Source: an uncultured Bacteroidales bacterium (GTDB taxonomy: Bacteria; Bacteroidota; Bacteroidia; Bacteroidales; Paludibacteraceae). From it: DNA of 5,328 bases. How positions within the stretch are numbered: the first letter of the stretch is position 1; every line of letters begins with the position of its first letter. Made by a program: the position numbers and the translations under genes. The stretch is from positions 1-5,328 of the forward strand of contig CAMJFV010000164.1 in assembly GCA_946405045.1 (NCBI GenBank), written 5' to 3'. The notes under the pieces are model-generated. The model saw nothing but the letters and a program-made list of their open reading frames with translations. It was not told where the DNA came from and made no database searches. Positions 1-4,617 of the stretch are shown here, piece after piece.

Positions 1-55
1 AAATTCGGAACAATCAACATTGGCGGAACAGCCACTTATTTTTCCTCAAAAAGAG
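1..55. repeat. 55-bp exact direct repeat, copy 1 (window edge)
   Basis: All 55 bases equal 2521-2575; the two copies diverge at the next base (G here, T there). In this copy the sequence is read in the ilvB frame; in the other copy it is read in the lipoprotein frame. The repeat starts at base 1 and its length equals a common assembler k-mer size, so it is probably an assembly-graph overlap and not a biological repeat. Confidence 0.9.
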
Positions 56-685
56 GATGAGAAAGTAATCCGTCCTGAGGTATATGCGACAGAAGGTCCA
101 TTGAAAATGGGTGAAGTTGTCCGCAAGATATCAGAGGCGACAAACAATGATGCTGTGCTTGTGACAGACGTAGGTCAGAACCAGATCATGGCTGCCCGCT
201 ACTTCAAATTTACAAAATCACGCAGTGTTGTGACAAGTGGTGGACTTGGAACAATGGGATTCGGTATTCCAGCGGCAATCGGAGCCAAGATAGGAGCTCC
301 CAAACGTACAGTCTGTATGTTTGCTGGCGACGGTGGATTCCAGATGACAATCCAAGAGTTGGGAACAATCATGGAGAAGCAGATTGGTGTGAAGATGATT
401 ATTCTGAACAACAACTACCTTGGAATGGTACGCCAGTGGCAGGAATTGTTCTTCAAGAAAAGATATTCGTCCACTCCAATGATGAATCCTCATTTCAACA
501 CCATTGCTGACGCTTATGGAATCAAGAACAAAGAGGTCAGCACACGAGAGGAACTTGACGCAGCAATCAAAGAGATGTTTGCGGACGACAAACCATACCT
601 ATTGATAGCCAATTGCGAGGAGATGGGAATGGTTTATCCGATGGTTCCAGCAGGTGAGACTGTAACAAACATTCTTTTGGGATAA
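2..685 (+). CDS. ilvB: Acetolactate synthase large (catalytic) subunit, C-terminal part, 5' truncated
   Basis: This is the C-terminal third of the TPP-dependent enzyme that condenses two pyruvates to acetolactate, or pyruvate plus 2-ketobutyrate to acetohydroxybutyrate. It is the first common step of Val/Leu/Ile synthesis and is cytoplasmic. Counting from the TTG at base 20, the TPP/Mg motif is GDGG at residues 103-106, closing with NNN at 130-132. The segment LGMVRQW follows; its Trp140 corresponds to the herbicide/substrate-selectivity Trp of plant and enterobacterial enzymes (family knowledge). The family is usually about 560-600 aa, so roughly 340 residues are missing upstream. The TTG at 20 is not a real start: the frame is open to base 2. 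Bases 1-55 duplicate 2521-2575 exactly, so only sequence from about base 46-56 onward (KEDEKVIRPEV...) is safely ilvB. ilvN follows after 55 bp in the same direction, the usual order. Confidence 0.93.
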   Translation, partial: NSEQSTLAEQPLIFPQKEDEKVIRPEVYATEGPLKMGEVVRKISEATNNDAVLVTDVGQNQIMAARYFKFTKSRSVVTSGGLGTMGFGIPAAIGAKIGAPKRTVCMFAGDGGFQMTIQELGTIMEKQIGVKMIILNNNYLGMVRQWQELFFKKRYSSTPMMNPHFNTIADAYGIKNKEVSTREELDAAIKEMFADDKPYLLIANCEEMGMVYPMVPAGETVTNILLG

Positions 686-696
686 GAATAATTACC

Positions 697-724
697 GTAG
701 AGACGGGGAGCTTCCCGTCTCTAC
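697..724. repeat. Perfect hairpin between ilvB and ilvN (REP-like)
   Basis: The arms GTAGAGACGGG (697-707) and CCCGTCTCTAC (714-724) are exact inverted complements: an 11-bp stem around a 6-base loop. No U-run follows, so it is not a standard intrinsic terminator. It could stabilise the ilvB 3' end, tune the IlvB/IlvN ratio, or be one copy of a dispersed GTAGAGACG-type palindrome. I recall similar palindromes being frequent in Bacteroidetes and cyanobacterial intergenic DNA, but have not checked this. Confidence 0.75.
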
Positions 725-740
725 ATAATTAGAAATAATT

Positions 741-1358
741 ATGGCAGATAATTTTAAGGCAAAGCAGTGCGGCAAGGAGTGTCAGAAATGCAATCCTGCA
801 GAATGCAATGATGGAAAGAAGCTGTTCACTGTAACGGTTTTCTCAGAGAATCAGGTAGGCTTGCTAAACCAGATTTCCATAATCTTCACACGCCGTCGCC
901 TAAACATAGAGAGTCTGAGTGTATCACAGTCGGCTCTACCAGGAATACATAAGTTTACTATCACTACAATCACAGATGAAGACACCATCGAAAAAGTAGT
1001 GAAGCAGATTGACAAGAGAATCGACATCATCAAAAGTTTCTACAACGATGATTCCGACCTTGTATATCAGGAGATTGCGATGTACAAAGTAGCCACTCAG
1101 GATTTCATCAACCTTGAAGGCACAGAGGAGTTGATCAGAAAGTACAACATCCGTATTCTTGAGATCAACGAGACATGCGTGATATTCGAGAAGACAGGTC
1201 ATACAGACGAGACACAAGGATTGTTCAACGAATTGAGCCAGAAGCTTCAGGTGCTTCAGTTCATCCGTTCAGGTCGTGTGGCAATCACAAAGTCGAAAAT
1301 CGAGCGTCTGAGCGACATGTTGGCCAATATAGAGGCTCACAAAATGATGTATGAGTAA
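741..1358 (+). CDS. ilvN: Acetolactate synthase small (regulatory) subunit
   Basis: This is the regulatory subunit that binds IlvB, raises its activity and confers feedback inhibition by valine. Residues about 28-105 form the ACT domain (LFTVTVFSENQVGLLNQ, then RRRLNIESLSV). Asn37, Gly40 and Asn55 align with the valine-site residues Asn11, Gly14 and Asn29 of E. coli IlvH, so valine control is predicted. Residues about 115-190 match the family's C-terminal domain (YNIRILEINETCVIFEKTG, then GRVAITK). At 205 aa it is longer than the usual 160-185 aa. The extra part is an N-terminal extension with Cys10, Cys14, Cys17 and Cys22 (C-x3-C-x2-C-x4-C), resembling a small metal-binding knuckle. The start at 741 is the first ATG after ilvB and is preceded by an A-rich stretch typical of Bacteroidetes. 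ilvC, often next in related operons, is not found downstream in this window. Confidence 0.93.
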   Translation: MADNFKAKQCGKECQKCNPAECNDGKKLFTVTVFSENQVGLLNQISIIFTRRRLNIESLSVSQSALPGIHKFTITTITDEDTIEKVVKQIDKRIDIIKSFYNDDSDLVYQEIAMYKVATQDFINLEGTEELIRKYNIRILEINETCVIFEKTGHTDETQGLFNELSQKLQVLQFIRSGRVAITKSKIERLSDMLANIEAHKMMYE

Positions 1359-1363
1359 AAACA

Positions 1364-1391
1364 TTAATGGTTAATAATTAATAGTTAACAA
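1364..1391. repeat. Four 7-bp tandem repeats (TTAAYNN)
   Basis: TTAATGG, TTAATAA, TTAATAG and TTAACAA follow one another without gaps, starting 5 bases after the ilvN stop. The array is AT-rich and could arise by slippage; no function is visible. Confidence 0.6.
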
Positions 1392-1407
1392 TTGGTGATT
1401 ATATAGC

Positions 1408-1503
1408 AGTTGTCAAAACCGAGGATTGCAAAGGACGGAACGTCCTTACCCTCCCCACGCGAGTCCGTAGGACGAGCGTATAAAAATAGCATGTTCGACA
1501 ACT
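1408..1503. other. Potential three-way-junction structure downstream of ilvN
   Basis: A 7-bp helix AGTTGTC (1408-1414) / GACAACT (1497-1503) encloses two hairpins. One is AAGGACG-gaa-CGTCCTT (1431-1447). The other is ACGC (1457-1460) / GCGT (1476-1479) with inner GTCC/GGAC (1463-1466 / 1470-1473), a GTA loop and matched GA/GA internal bases. It may be the processed 3' end of the ilvBN transcript, a small RNA, or a repeat. The rest of the 1359-1588 spacer shows no gene; 1504-1588 is AT-rich with no clear signal. Confidence 0.45.
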
Positions 1504-1588
1504 CGTATGTATAAAAGCCACAATAATTAGAATCGAGTAAAAATAAAGATTCGATCACATATAAATAAAATATAAGCGTTTGCTTTTA

Positions 1589-1706
1589 GGTTGCACCGAA
1601 ATCGCCAATTTCAATCCACCGACAAAAGTAAACGCTCAGGTGTGTGTTTCGCATACGCTTGGGCGTTGTTGTCGGTTGGAGGTGTTTGGCGATACCTGGT
1701 GCGACC
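1589..1706 (+). promoter_or_regulatory. 118-base long hairpin leader of the HTH gene
   Basis: Successive paired segments zip into one rod. GGTTGCACC (1589-1597) pairs with GGTGCGACC (1698-1706). ATCGCCAA (1601-1608) pairs with TTGGCGAT (1686-1693). TCC plus ACCGACAA (1615-1625) pairs with TTGTCGGT plus GGA (1669-1680, one bulge). AACGCTCA (1631-1638) pairs with TGGGCGTT (1660-1667). A terminal arm 1640-1646 / 1650-1656 closes a TTT loop. Several pairs are G-U wobbles, which fits an RNA structure. The stem ends 20 bases before the ATG at 1727, with a seven-T run immediately before that ATG. It could act as an attenuator-like cis-regulator of the HTH gene, or be a palindromic mobile element. 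I recall similar leaders before small Bacteroidetes HTH genes but cannot confirm a named family. Confidence 0.65.
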
Positions 1707-1726
1707 AACAGCGTCCAAGTTTTTTT

Positions 1727-1957
1727 ATGGAAAAAAAGGGAAATCTACATGTTGGAAAAATGATAGAGGCATATCTGAAAGAAAACGGTGTCTCTAAAGT
1801 TAAATTTGCCAAACTAATACCTTGTTCCAGAGTAACAGTCTACAATATTCTAAACAATCCAAATATTAACACACAAACACTACAACACATCTGCAAAATC
1901 CTCAATCACGATTTCTTTCTAGACATAAGTAGCCAGCATATACAATGTAAAGAATAG
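1727..1957 (+). CDS. Small XRE-like helix-turn-helix DNA-binding protein
   Basis: This 76-aa protein consists of one putative HTH domain. After a basic N-terminus (MEKKGNLHVG) comes a first helix (KMIEAYLKENG, 11-21). The HTH proper follows (SKVKFAKLIPCS, 23-34, then recognition helix RVTVYNILNN, 35-44), and then a closing helix (INTQTLQHICKILNHDFF, about 47-64). It is probably a transcriptional regulator; the target is unknown. The frame is open upstream to a TTG at 1580, but that 49-residue extension is Cys-rich and lies exactly on the long hairpin, so I take it as non-coding and choose the ATG at 1727. No Shine-Dalgarno is present: the ATG directly follows a T-run. Palindromes overlap the stop codon. 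It is an isolated gene with no partner in the same operon. Confidence 0.75.
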   Translation: MEKKGNLHVGKMIEAYLKENGVSKVKFAKLIPCSRVTVYNILNNPNINTQTLQHICKILNHDFFLDISSQHIQCKE

Positions 1958-1971
1958 CTTTACATGTAAAG
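1945..1971. promoter_or_regulatory. Overlapping alternative palindromes at the HTH gene's stop codon
   Basis: ATGTAAAG (1945-1952) pairs with CTTTACAT (1958-1965) around the loop AATAG, which contains the stop codon. The same CTTTACAT half also begins a perfect 14-bp palindrome, CTTTACATGTAAAG (1958-1971). The two folds are mutually exclusive. It may be a 3' end signal or a dimeric operator, possibly for the adjacent HTH protein (inference only). The remainder to 2121 is AT-rich with no clear gene or consensus promoter. Confidence 0.5.
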
Positions 1972-2121
1972 TGATGCTTGACAGCCAGACATAGGATTAA
2001 GAATATTAAAAAATTAAATTTACACATTCTTCATAGAGAAGATATATTTCTACTTCGTTATAGGGTTCTGCGAAAGAAGAAATAGTAAATATATATAGAA
2101 TCCAAATTTAGATTTAATATT

Positions 2122-2592
2122 ATGGACAAATTATTGAGAATGCTTGCAGCATTATTAACAATGTTCGCAATGACTGTGTTTTCTACAAGTTGTAGTGATG
2201 ATGATGCCAAAACAGATGATGCGAAAACTATCGTAACGATTTCTGTTAACAACAATGAACAACCATTTGCAGGTATCACTGTTTATATGTTCAAATCAAA
2301 CATTGTCGATAGCTATGGACTTAATAGATTAAGACCAATGTACGCACGCAAAAGTGTCGTAGCGGATGCCAATGGTATTGCTGTTTTTGAACTTGACGAC
2401 TTTGATTTGAACCTTAGAGACTCCCAAGTCACGCTCTATTTTGTTACATTCACAAAAAATACAGTCACAGGTAAAGAATCACTTGATTATGTGGGAATAA
2501 CAATAAAAGAAGGAGAAACAAAATTCGGAACAATCAACATTGGCGGAACAGCCACTTATTTTTCCTCAAAAAGAGTCTACGACTTTCTCTAA
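2122..2592 (+). CDS. Small surface-exposed lipoprotein, function unknown
   Basis: This is a 156-aa protein with a type II signal peptide. It has basic residues near the start (MDKLLR), a hydrophobic core (7-20) and a lipobox ending at Cys24 (FSTSC). The mature N-terminus continues SDDD, an acidic stretch of the kind that directs Bacteroidetes lipoproteins to the outer leaflet (family knowledge), so surface display is predicted. Residues 27-36 are two tandem DDAKT copies, probably a flexible tether. The rest is beta-rich: VTISVNNNEQPFAGITVYMF, then SVVADANGIAVFELDDF and VTLYFVTF. This pattern resembles small transthyretin- or CarboxypepD_reg-like beta-sandwich modules; I cannot name the family. 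Bases 2521-2575 of its 3' end recur at 1-55. The gene appears complete, with stop TAA at 2590-2592. No clear promoter box or operon partner was seen. Confidence 0.75.
   Translation: MDKLLRMLAALLTMFAMTVFSTSCSDDDAKTDDAKTIVTISVNNNEQPFAGITVYMFKSNIVDSYGLNRLRPMYARKSVVADANGIAVFELDDFDLNLRDSQVTLYFVTFTKNTVTGKESLDYVGITIKEGETKFGTINIGGTATYFSSKRVYDFL
2521..2575. repeat. 55-bp exact direct repeat, copy 2 (inside lipoprotein gene)
   Basis: This copy is in frame with the lipoprotein (KFGTINIGGTATYFSSKR) and fits its beta-rich character. It is therefore the likely native location, and copy 1 at the window edge is the suspicious one. Confidence 0.9.
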
Positions 2593-2619
2593 GAATTTTA
2601 TGTTTCTGTGTTTATTTCA

Positions 2620-2870
2620 ATGTACTCGTCTACGACGCGTGCAGAAGAATGTGAGAAAGTTTCATTCAAGAGGCAATCGCACCGGTGCATAATCCACAAA
2701 CGTATGATACAACCCTACGGCAAACGATATCGCCCGTTCCGGGCTGACGGGAATCGGAGTGATATCCACGGTGGCATAGGGTAAAAAACCTATGCTAATG
2801 GGATTCTCGCCGTTGGCGTTAATTCCATAGTCGTTTCTTCTATCAATGAAGACTTCCCTATACCTTCAAA
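2620..2870. repeat. GC-richer block with ORFs on both strands, probable dispersed repeat
   Basis: This block is visibly more GC-rich than its surroundings and ends abruptly in AT-rich DNA on the right. On the plus strand an ATG ORF of 54 codons (2620-2784) reads MYSSTTRAEECEKV... to ...RSDIHGGIG. On the minus strand a second frame is open for 67 codons (see the separate entry). Internal symmetry is present: ACCCTA near 2715 against TAGGGT near 2780, GCCCG-ttc-CGGGC near 2735, and GATATC twice. I recall near-identical peptides from many short Bacteroides/Prevotella hypothetical ORFs, which would mark a dispersed intergenic repeat and not a gene, but this rests on memory. Neither ORF has a recognisable domain. 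Confidence 0.5.
2662..2865 (-). pseudogene. Open frame without a start codon, 67 codons, possible gene fragment or repeat-encoded peptide
   Basis: The minus-strand frame runs from just after a TGA (2866-2868) to a TGA at 2662-2664. It encodes a coherent peptide: REVFIDRRNDYGINANGE, then NPISIGFLPYATVDITPIPV, then SPERAISFAVGL, ending APVRLPLE. There is no ATG; the only internal GTG codons are late. Composition looks protein-like, which suggests either the tail of a broken gene or a conserved repeat that happens to be open. Function unknown. Confidence 0.4.
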
Positions 2871-2918
2871 AATGTTTTGAAAATCTTTTGCGACAGACAA
2901 TATAACCTCATCGCTCAT
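2790..2918 (-). CDS. Small ORF overlapping the toxin gene's end (doubtful)
   Basis: This 42-aa ORF (MSDEVILSVAKDFQNIFEGIGK, split here for length: MSDEVILSVAK + DFQNIFEGIGK, then SSLIEETTMELTPTARIPLA) starts inside the last codons of the PIN toxin gene and overlaps it by 11 bases. The core KDFQNIFEGIGK is matched by KDFQSIFGGIGK in a non-coding frame across the 3' end of the hydrolase gene (3626-3668). Translational coupling to the toxin is possible, but the ORF runs into the probable dispersed repeat and may be an artefact. Confidence 0.25.
   Translation of the reverse strand: MSDEVILSVAKDFQNIFEGIGKSSLIEETTMELTPTARIPLA
2854..2896. repeat. 43-bp imperfect direct repeat, distal copy
   Basis: This copy matches 3626-3668 at 37 of 43 bases with no gaps. 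Read on the minus strand in the hydrolase frame it gives LSQKIFKTFLKV-stop, against LSRKIFRAFLEA-stop at the genuine hydrolase C-terminus, and the TAG is at the same place. No further hydrolase sequence lies upstream of it: the PIN toxin's stop codon is 12-14 bases away. It is either a remnant of a second hydrolase 3' end or a duplicated insertion target. Confidence 0.7.
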
Positions 2919-3327
2919 TATATATAAAATCCAATCCTTGATTTTTATAATAATGAAATTTTCTATCAGAAGATATCAAAGGCATCCGTTCTACAATTGC
3001 ATGGGATATTATCACATGGTCGGAAGGATCATTGTGATCCTCTGATTCATTTAACTGCAAATCTGCATACGCTAACATAACCTGCTCTGTTGTTGGAATA
3101 ATTTGGAGACCATAAACATCAGAAATTGCACAGATTAAATCACGTTCAGATTTATACTTTTTTTTGAACATTCTTTTACGTCGATACATAACAATCAATT
3201 CTTTCACTGACTCCACGCTAACAAAAAATTGGTTGTTATAATCATTCAAAATATCGTCTACTACGGGACTAAATTTACATCCATCAACAATAAATGATAC
3301 AATGCAGGTATCTATCATATATCTCAT
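2908..3327 (-). CDS. PIN-domain (VapC-like) ribonuclease toxin
   Basis: This 139-aa protein is a single PIN domain, the usual toxin length. Mg-binding acidic residues are visible in order: Asp6 (MIDTCI), Glu43 (SVKELIV), Asp100/Asp103 (NDPSDHVIISHA) and Asp121 (ISSDRKF). The family cleaves RNA (often tRNA or rRNA) and arrests translation when its antitoxin is lost; the target here is unknown. The ATG at 3325-3327 overlaps the upstream gene by 4 bases (ATGA), so the two are translationally coupled, as in type II toxin-antitoxin operons. All catalytic positions are present, so it should be active. The stop is followed within 12 bases by the distal 43-bp repeat. The gene is AT-rich and looks like a mobile accessory gene. 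Confidence 0.85.
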   Translation of the reverse strand: MRYMIDTCIVSFIVDGCKFSPVVDDILNDYNNQFFVSVESVKELIVMYRRKRMFKKKYKSERDLICAISDVYGLQIIPTTEQVMLAYADLQLNESEDHNDPSDHVIISHAIVERMPLISSDRKFHYYKNQGLDFIYNER

Positions 3328-3527
3328 CTCTCACCTGCAATACTTAGATTATCCTCTTGAGTCTGAATTTCCCACGCTTTGGAAAGTGCCCACCAACACT
3401 GACTGCATCTTCCCATTATACCATTTCTATTAAAAGCATAATATTCAATACTTTCAATTCCATTCTCATCTACAAACGTTTTCTTTGATGTTGTAGGAGT
3501 GTTTTCTTCTTTTAGTAATGTTTTCAT
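3324..3527 (-). CDS. Probable antitoxin of the PIN toxin, unrecognised family
   Basis: This 67-aa protein is encoded immediately upstream of, and overlapping by 4 bases, the PIN toxin gene; that position and size are those of a type II antitoxin. The sequence does not show a familiar AbrB, RHH, Phd or MerR DNA-binding motif. It has a polar N-terminus (about 1-18), a possible beta-hairpin (KTFVDENGIESIEYYAF, about 16-32) and then GIMGRCSQCWWALSKAWE (36-53). That last segment carries a CxxC pair (Cys41, Cys44) followed by two Trp. The C-terminus (QEDNLSIAGER) is acidic to polar and could wrap the toxin active site. The role is inferred from context only. A promoter matching the Bacteroidetes consensus lies just upstream. 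Confidence 0.6.
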   Translation of the reverse strand: MKTLLKEENTPTTSKKTFVDENGIESIEYYAFNRNGIMGRCSQCWWALSKAWEIQTQEDNLSIAGER

Positions 3528-3552
3528 AATCCTATTATTTTAATTACATCTG

Positions 3553-3581
3553 CAAAATTAATTAATTTATTGAATTTTCAA
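3553..3581 (-). promoter_or_regulatory. Bacteroidetes-type promoter of the toxin-antitoxin operon
   Basis: On the minus strand the -7 box is TAATTTTG (3553-3560), a perfect match to TAnnTTTG. TTG of the -33 element is at 3579-3581, 18 bases away. The box ends 25 bases before the antitoxin ATG, giving a short leader. An AT-rich inverted pattern (AATTAATTAATT) next to the -7 box could be an operator. Confidence 0.6.
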
Positions 3582-3625
3582 CTACATCGTTAGTACTTTT
3601 CCCATTTTTTTCATTGATTATGCGT

Positions 3626-3668
3626 TTCCCTATGCCTCCAAAAATGCTCTGAAAATCTTTCTCGACAG
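3626..3668. repeat. 43-bp imperfect direct repeat, proximal copy (hydrolase 3' end)
   Basis: This copy covers the last 12 codons and stop of the hydrolase gene. It matches 2854-2896 at 37/43. The copies start 772 bases apart and enclose exactly the antitoxin, the toxin and their promoter. Confidence 0.7.
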
Positions 3669-4337
3669 TTCATCACATCCATACAGAAATTCTGGATGCC
3701 ACTGTACTGCCCAGAGAAACGGATGTTCCTGGCAATAAACAGCCTCAATAATTCCGTCTTCAGAAATTGCCATCGGTGCCAACTTAGGAGATAGGATCGC
3801 TATTGCCTGATGATGGTAACTATTCACTGGAAGGATTTCAGTTTGTAATAGATTATATAAAGGGGTATCCTTAATCAAAAAAACATTGTGAACATATTTG
3901 TTATATGGTGCCGACATGTGATGCTCTACCGATGAAGGATGGTCTGTCGGTAAATCCTGATACAATGTACCTCCTAAATAGGCATTGAAAAATTGGATGC
4001 CTCTACATATTCCCAAAGCTGGCTTCTTCGTTTTGATACATATATCCAATAATATTCCTTCCATAGCATCCCGCTCTACGCAAGGTTCACCACAAACATC
4101 ACATTTACATTCATTATATAAAGACGGAGAGACATCATGACCACCTGTGAAAAGAATTCCGTCGCACATTGATGCCAATTGCTTTATATCTTTTTCGTCT
4201 GTCGTCAATGGAAAAACAATAGGCAAAGCACTTTCTGAAATGATAGCGTCCAGATAATTTGGAAGCATCCACAAACTATCTTTTTCATCGTCCCATAATG
4301 GGACCACTCCTATTATCTTCTTTCCCATATTCCTCAT
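3630..4337 (-). CDS. Gamma-glutamyl-gamma-aminobutyrate hydrolase-like protein (peptidase C26, PuuD-like)
   Basis: This 235-aa class I glutamine-amidotransferase-fold hydrolase has full family length (about 230-255 aa). The order of motifs is: N-terminal strand KIIGVVPLW (7-15); GILFTGGHDVSPSLY (60-74); nucleophile elbow LGICRGIQ with Cys111; GGTLYQDL (122-129); SYHHQAI (173-179); catalytic His214 and Glu216 in VQWHPEF. Relatives cut the gamma-glutamyl bond of gamma-Glu-GABA or related peptides in polyamine or amine catabolism; no puu-like neighbours are here, so the substrate is open. A Cys cluster CKCDVCGEPC (77-86) sits in the loop before the RDAME segment. The start is ambiguous: ATG at 4335-4337 or ATG at 4326-4328 (MGKKIIG), which better suits the promoter spacing. 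Its last codons are part of the 43-bp repeat. Confidence 0.88.
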   Translation of the reverse strand: MRNMGKKIIGVVPLWDDEKDSLWMLPNYLDAIISESALPIVFPLTTDEKDIKQLASMCDGILFTGGHDVSPSLYNECKCDVCGEPCVERDAMEGILLDICIKTKKPALGICRGIQFFNAYLGGTLYQDLPTDHPSSVEHHMSAPYNKYVHNVFLIKDTPLYNLLQTEILPVNSYHHQAIAILSPKLAPMAISEDGIIEAVYCQEHPFLWAVQWHPEFLYGCDELSRKIFRAFLEA

Positions 4338-4347
4338 GATTTTTTTA

Positions 4348-4355
4348 CAAATTTA
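4348..4355 (-). promoter_or_regulatory. Probable -7 promoter box of the hydrolase gene
   Basis: The minus strand carries TAAATTTG, a perfect TAnnTTTG match. It ends 10 bases before the first ATG (4337) and 19 before the second (4328). No clean TTTG is seen at -33. The close spacing implies an almost leaderless transcript for the first ATG, or a short leader if translation starts at the second. Confidence 0.45.
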
Positions 4356-4617
4356 TGCAATGACTTTTTTCACGAGAATAATGTCAGACTATATTTATTT
4401 TTTTTGATTATCAAATTACAATCTGAAACTAAAATGGTGATTTCAAGAAACCCATTTAATCAATATATTCTGTCAATCATACGAAAATCTAACTTCTTTT
4501 ATTAATTTAGCAGATGGATAGAAATCAAAAAACAAAATAATATGGATAAAAAACAGTACTTCTTTTTTCTTAATAAATCACAATGTACAATATTAACAAC
4601 TTATAAATGTTATTGCT
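4356..4617. other. AT-rich divergent spacer, no gene seen
   Basis: This stretch lies between the divergent hydrolase and transposase genes. It is strongly AT-rich with A- and T-runs, lacks any ORF worth calling, and has no perfect plus-strand TAnnTTTG box. A weak TAACA...TGTTA inverted pair sits just before the transposase ATG. The left end of the IS200-like unit should lie here but cannot be delimited. Confidence 0.5.

Noticed and set aside
20..55. TTG at base 20 as the start of a separate small TPP-binding protein
   Set aside because: The frame is open to the window edge, the product is clearly the ilvB C-terminal domain, and the bases belong to the suspect 55-bp repeat.
199..493. Minus-strand ORFs across ilvB
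   Set aside because: They are antisense shadows of a strongly conserved catalytic domain.
851..1217. Minus-strand ORFs across ilvN
   Set aside because: They are shadows of the ACT-domain gene, with no domain or start signal of their own.
1580..1726. N-terminal extension of the HTH gene from a TTG at 1580
   Set aside because: It lies entirely on the long hairpin, is Cys-rich and unlike a DNA-binding protein; the ATG at 1727 gives a complete HTH protein.
2058..2279. Minus-strand 73-aa ORF over the lipoprotein start
   Set aside because: It is antisense to a convincing signal peptide. The TAAATTTG on the minus strand near 2103-2110 lies inside this ORF, not ahead of its start at 2279.
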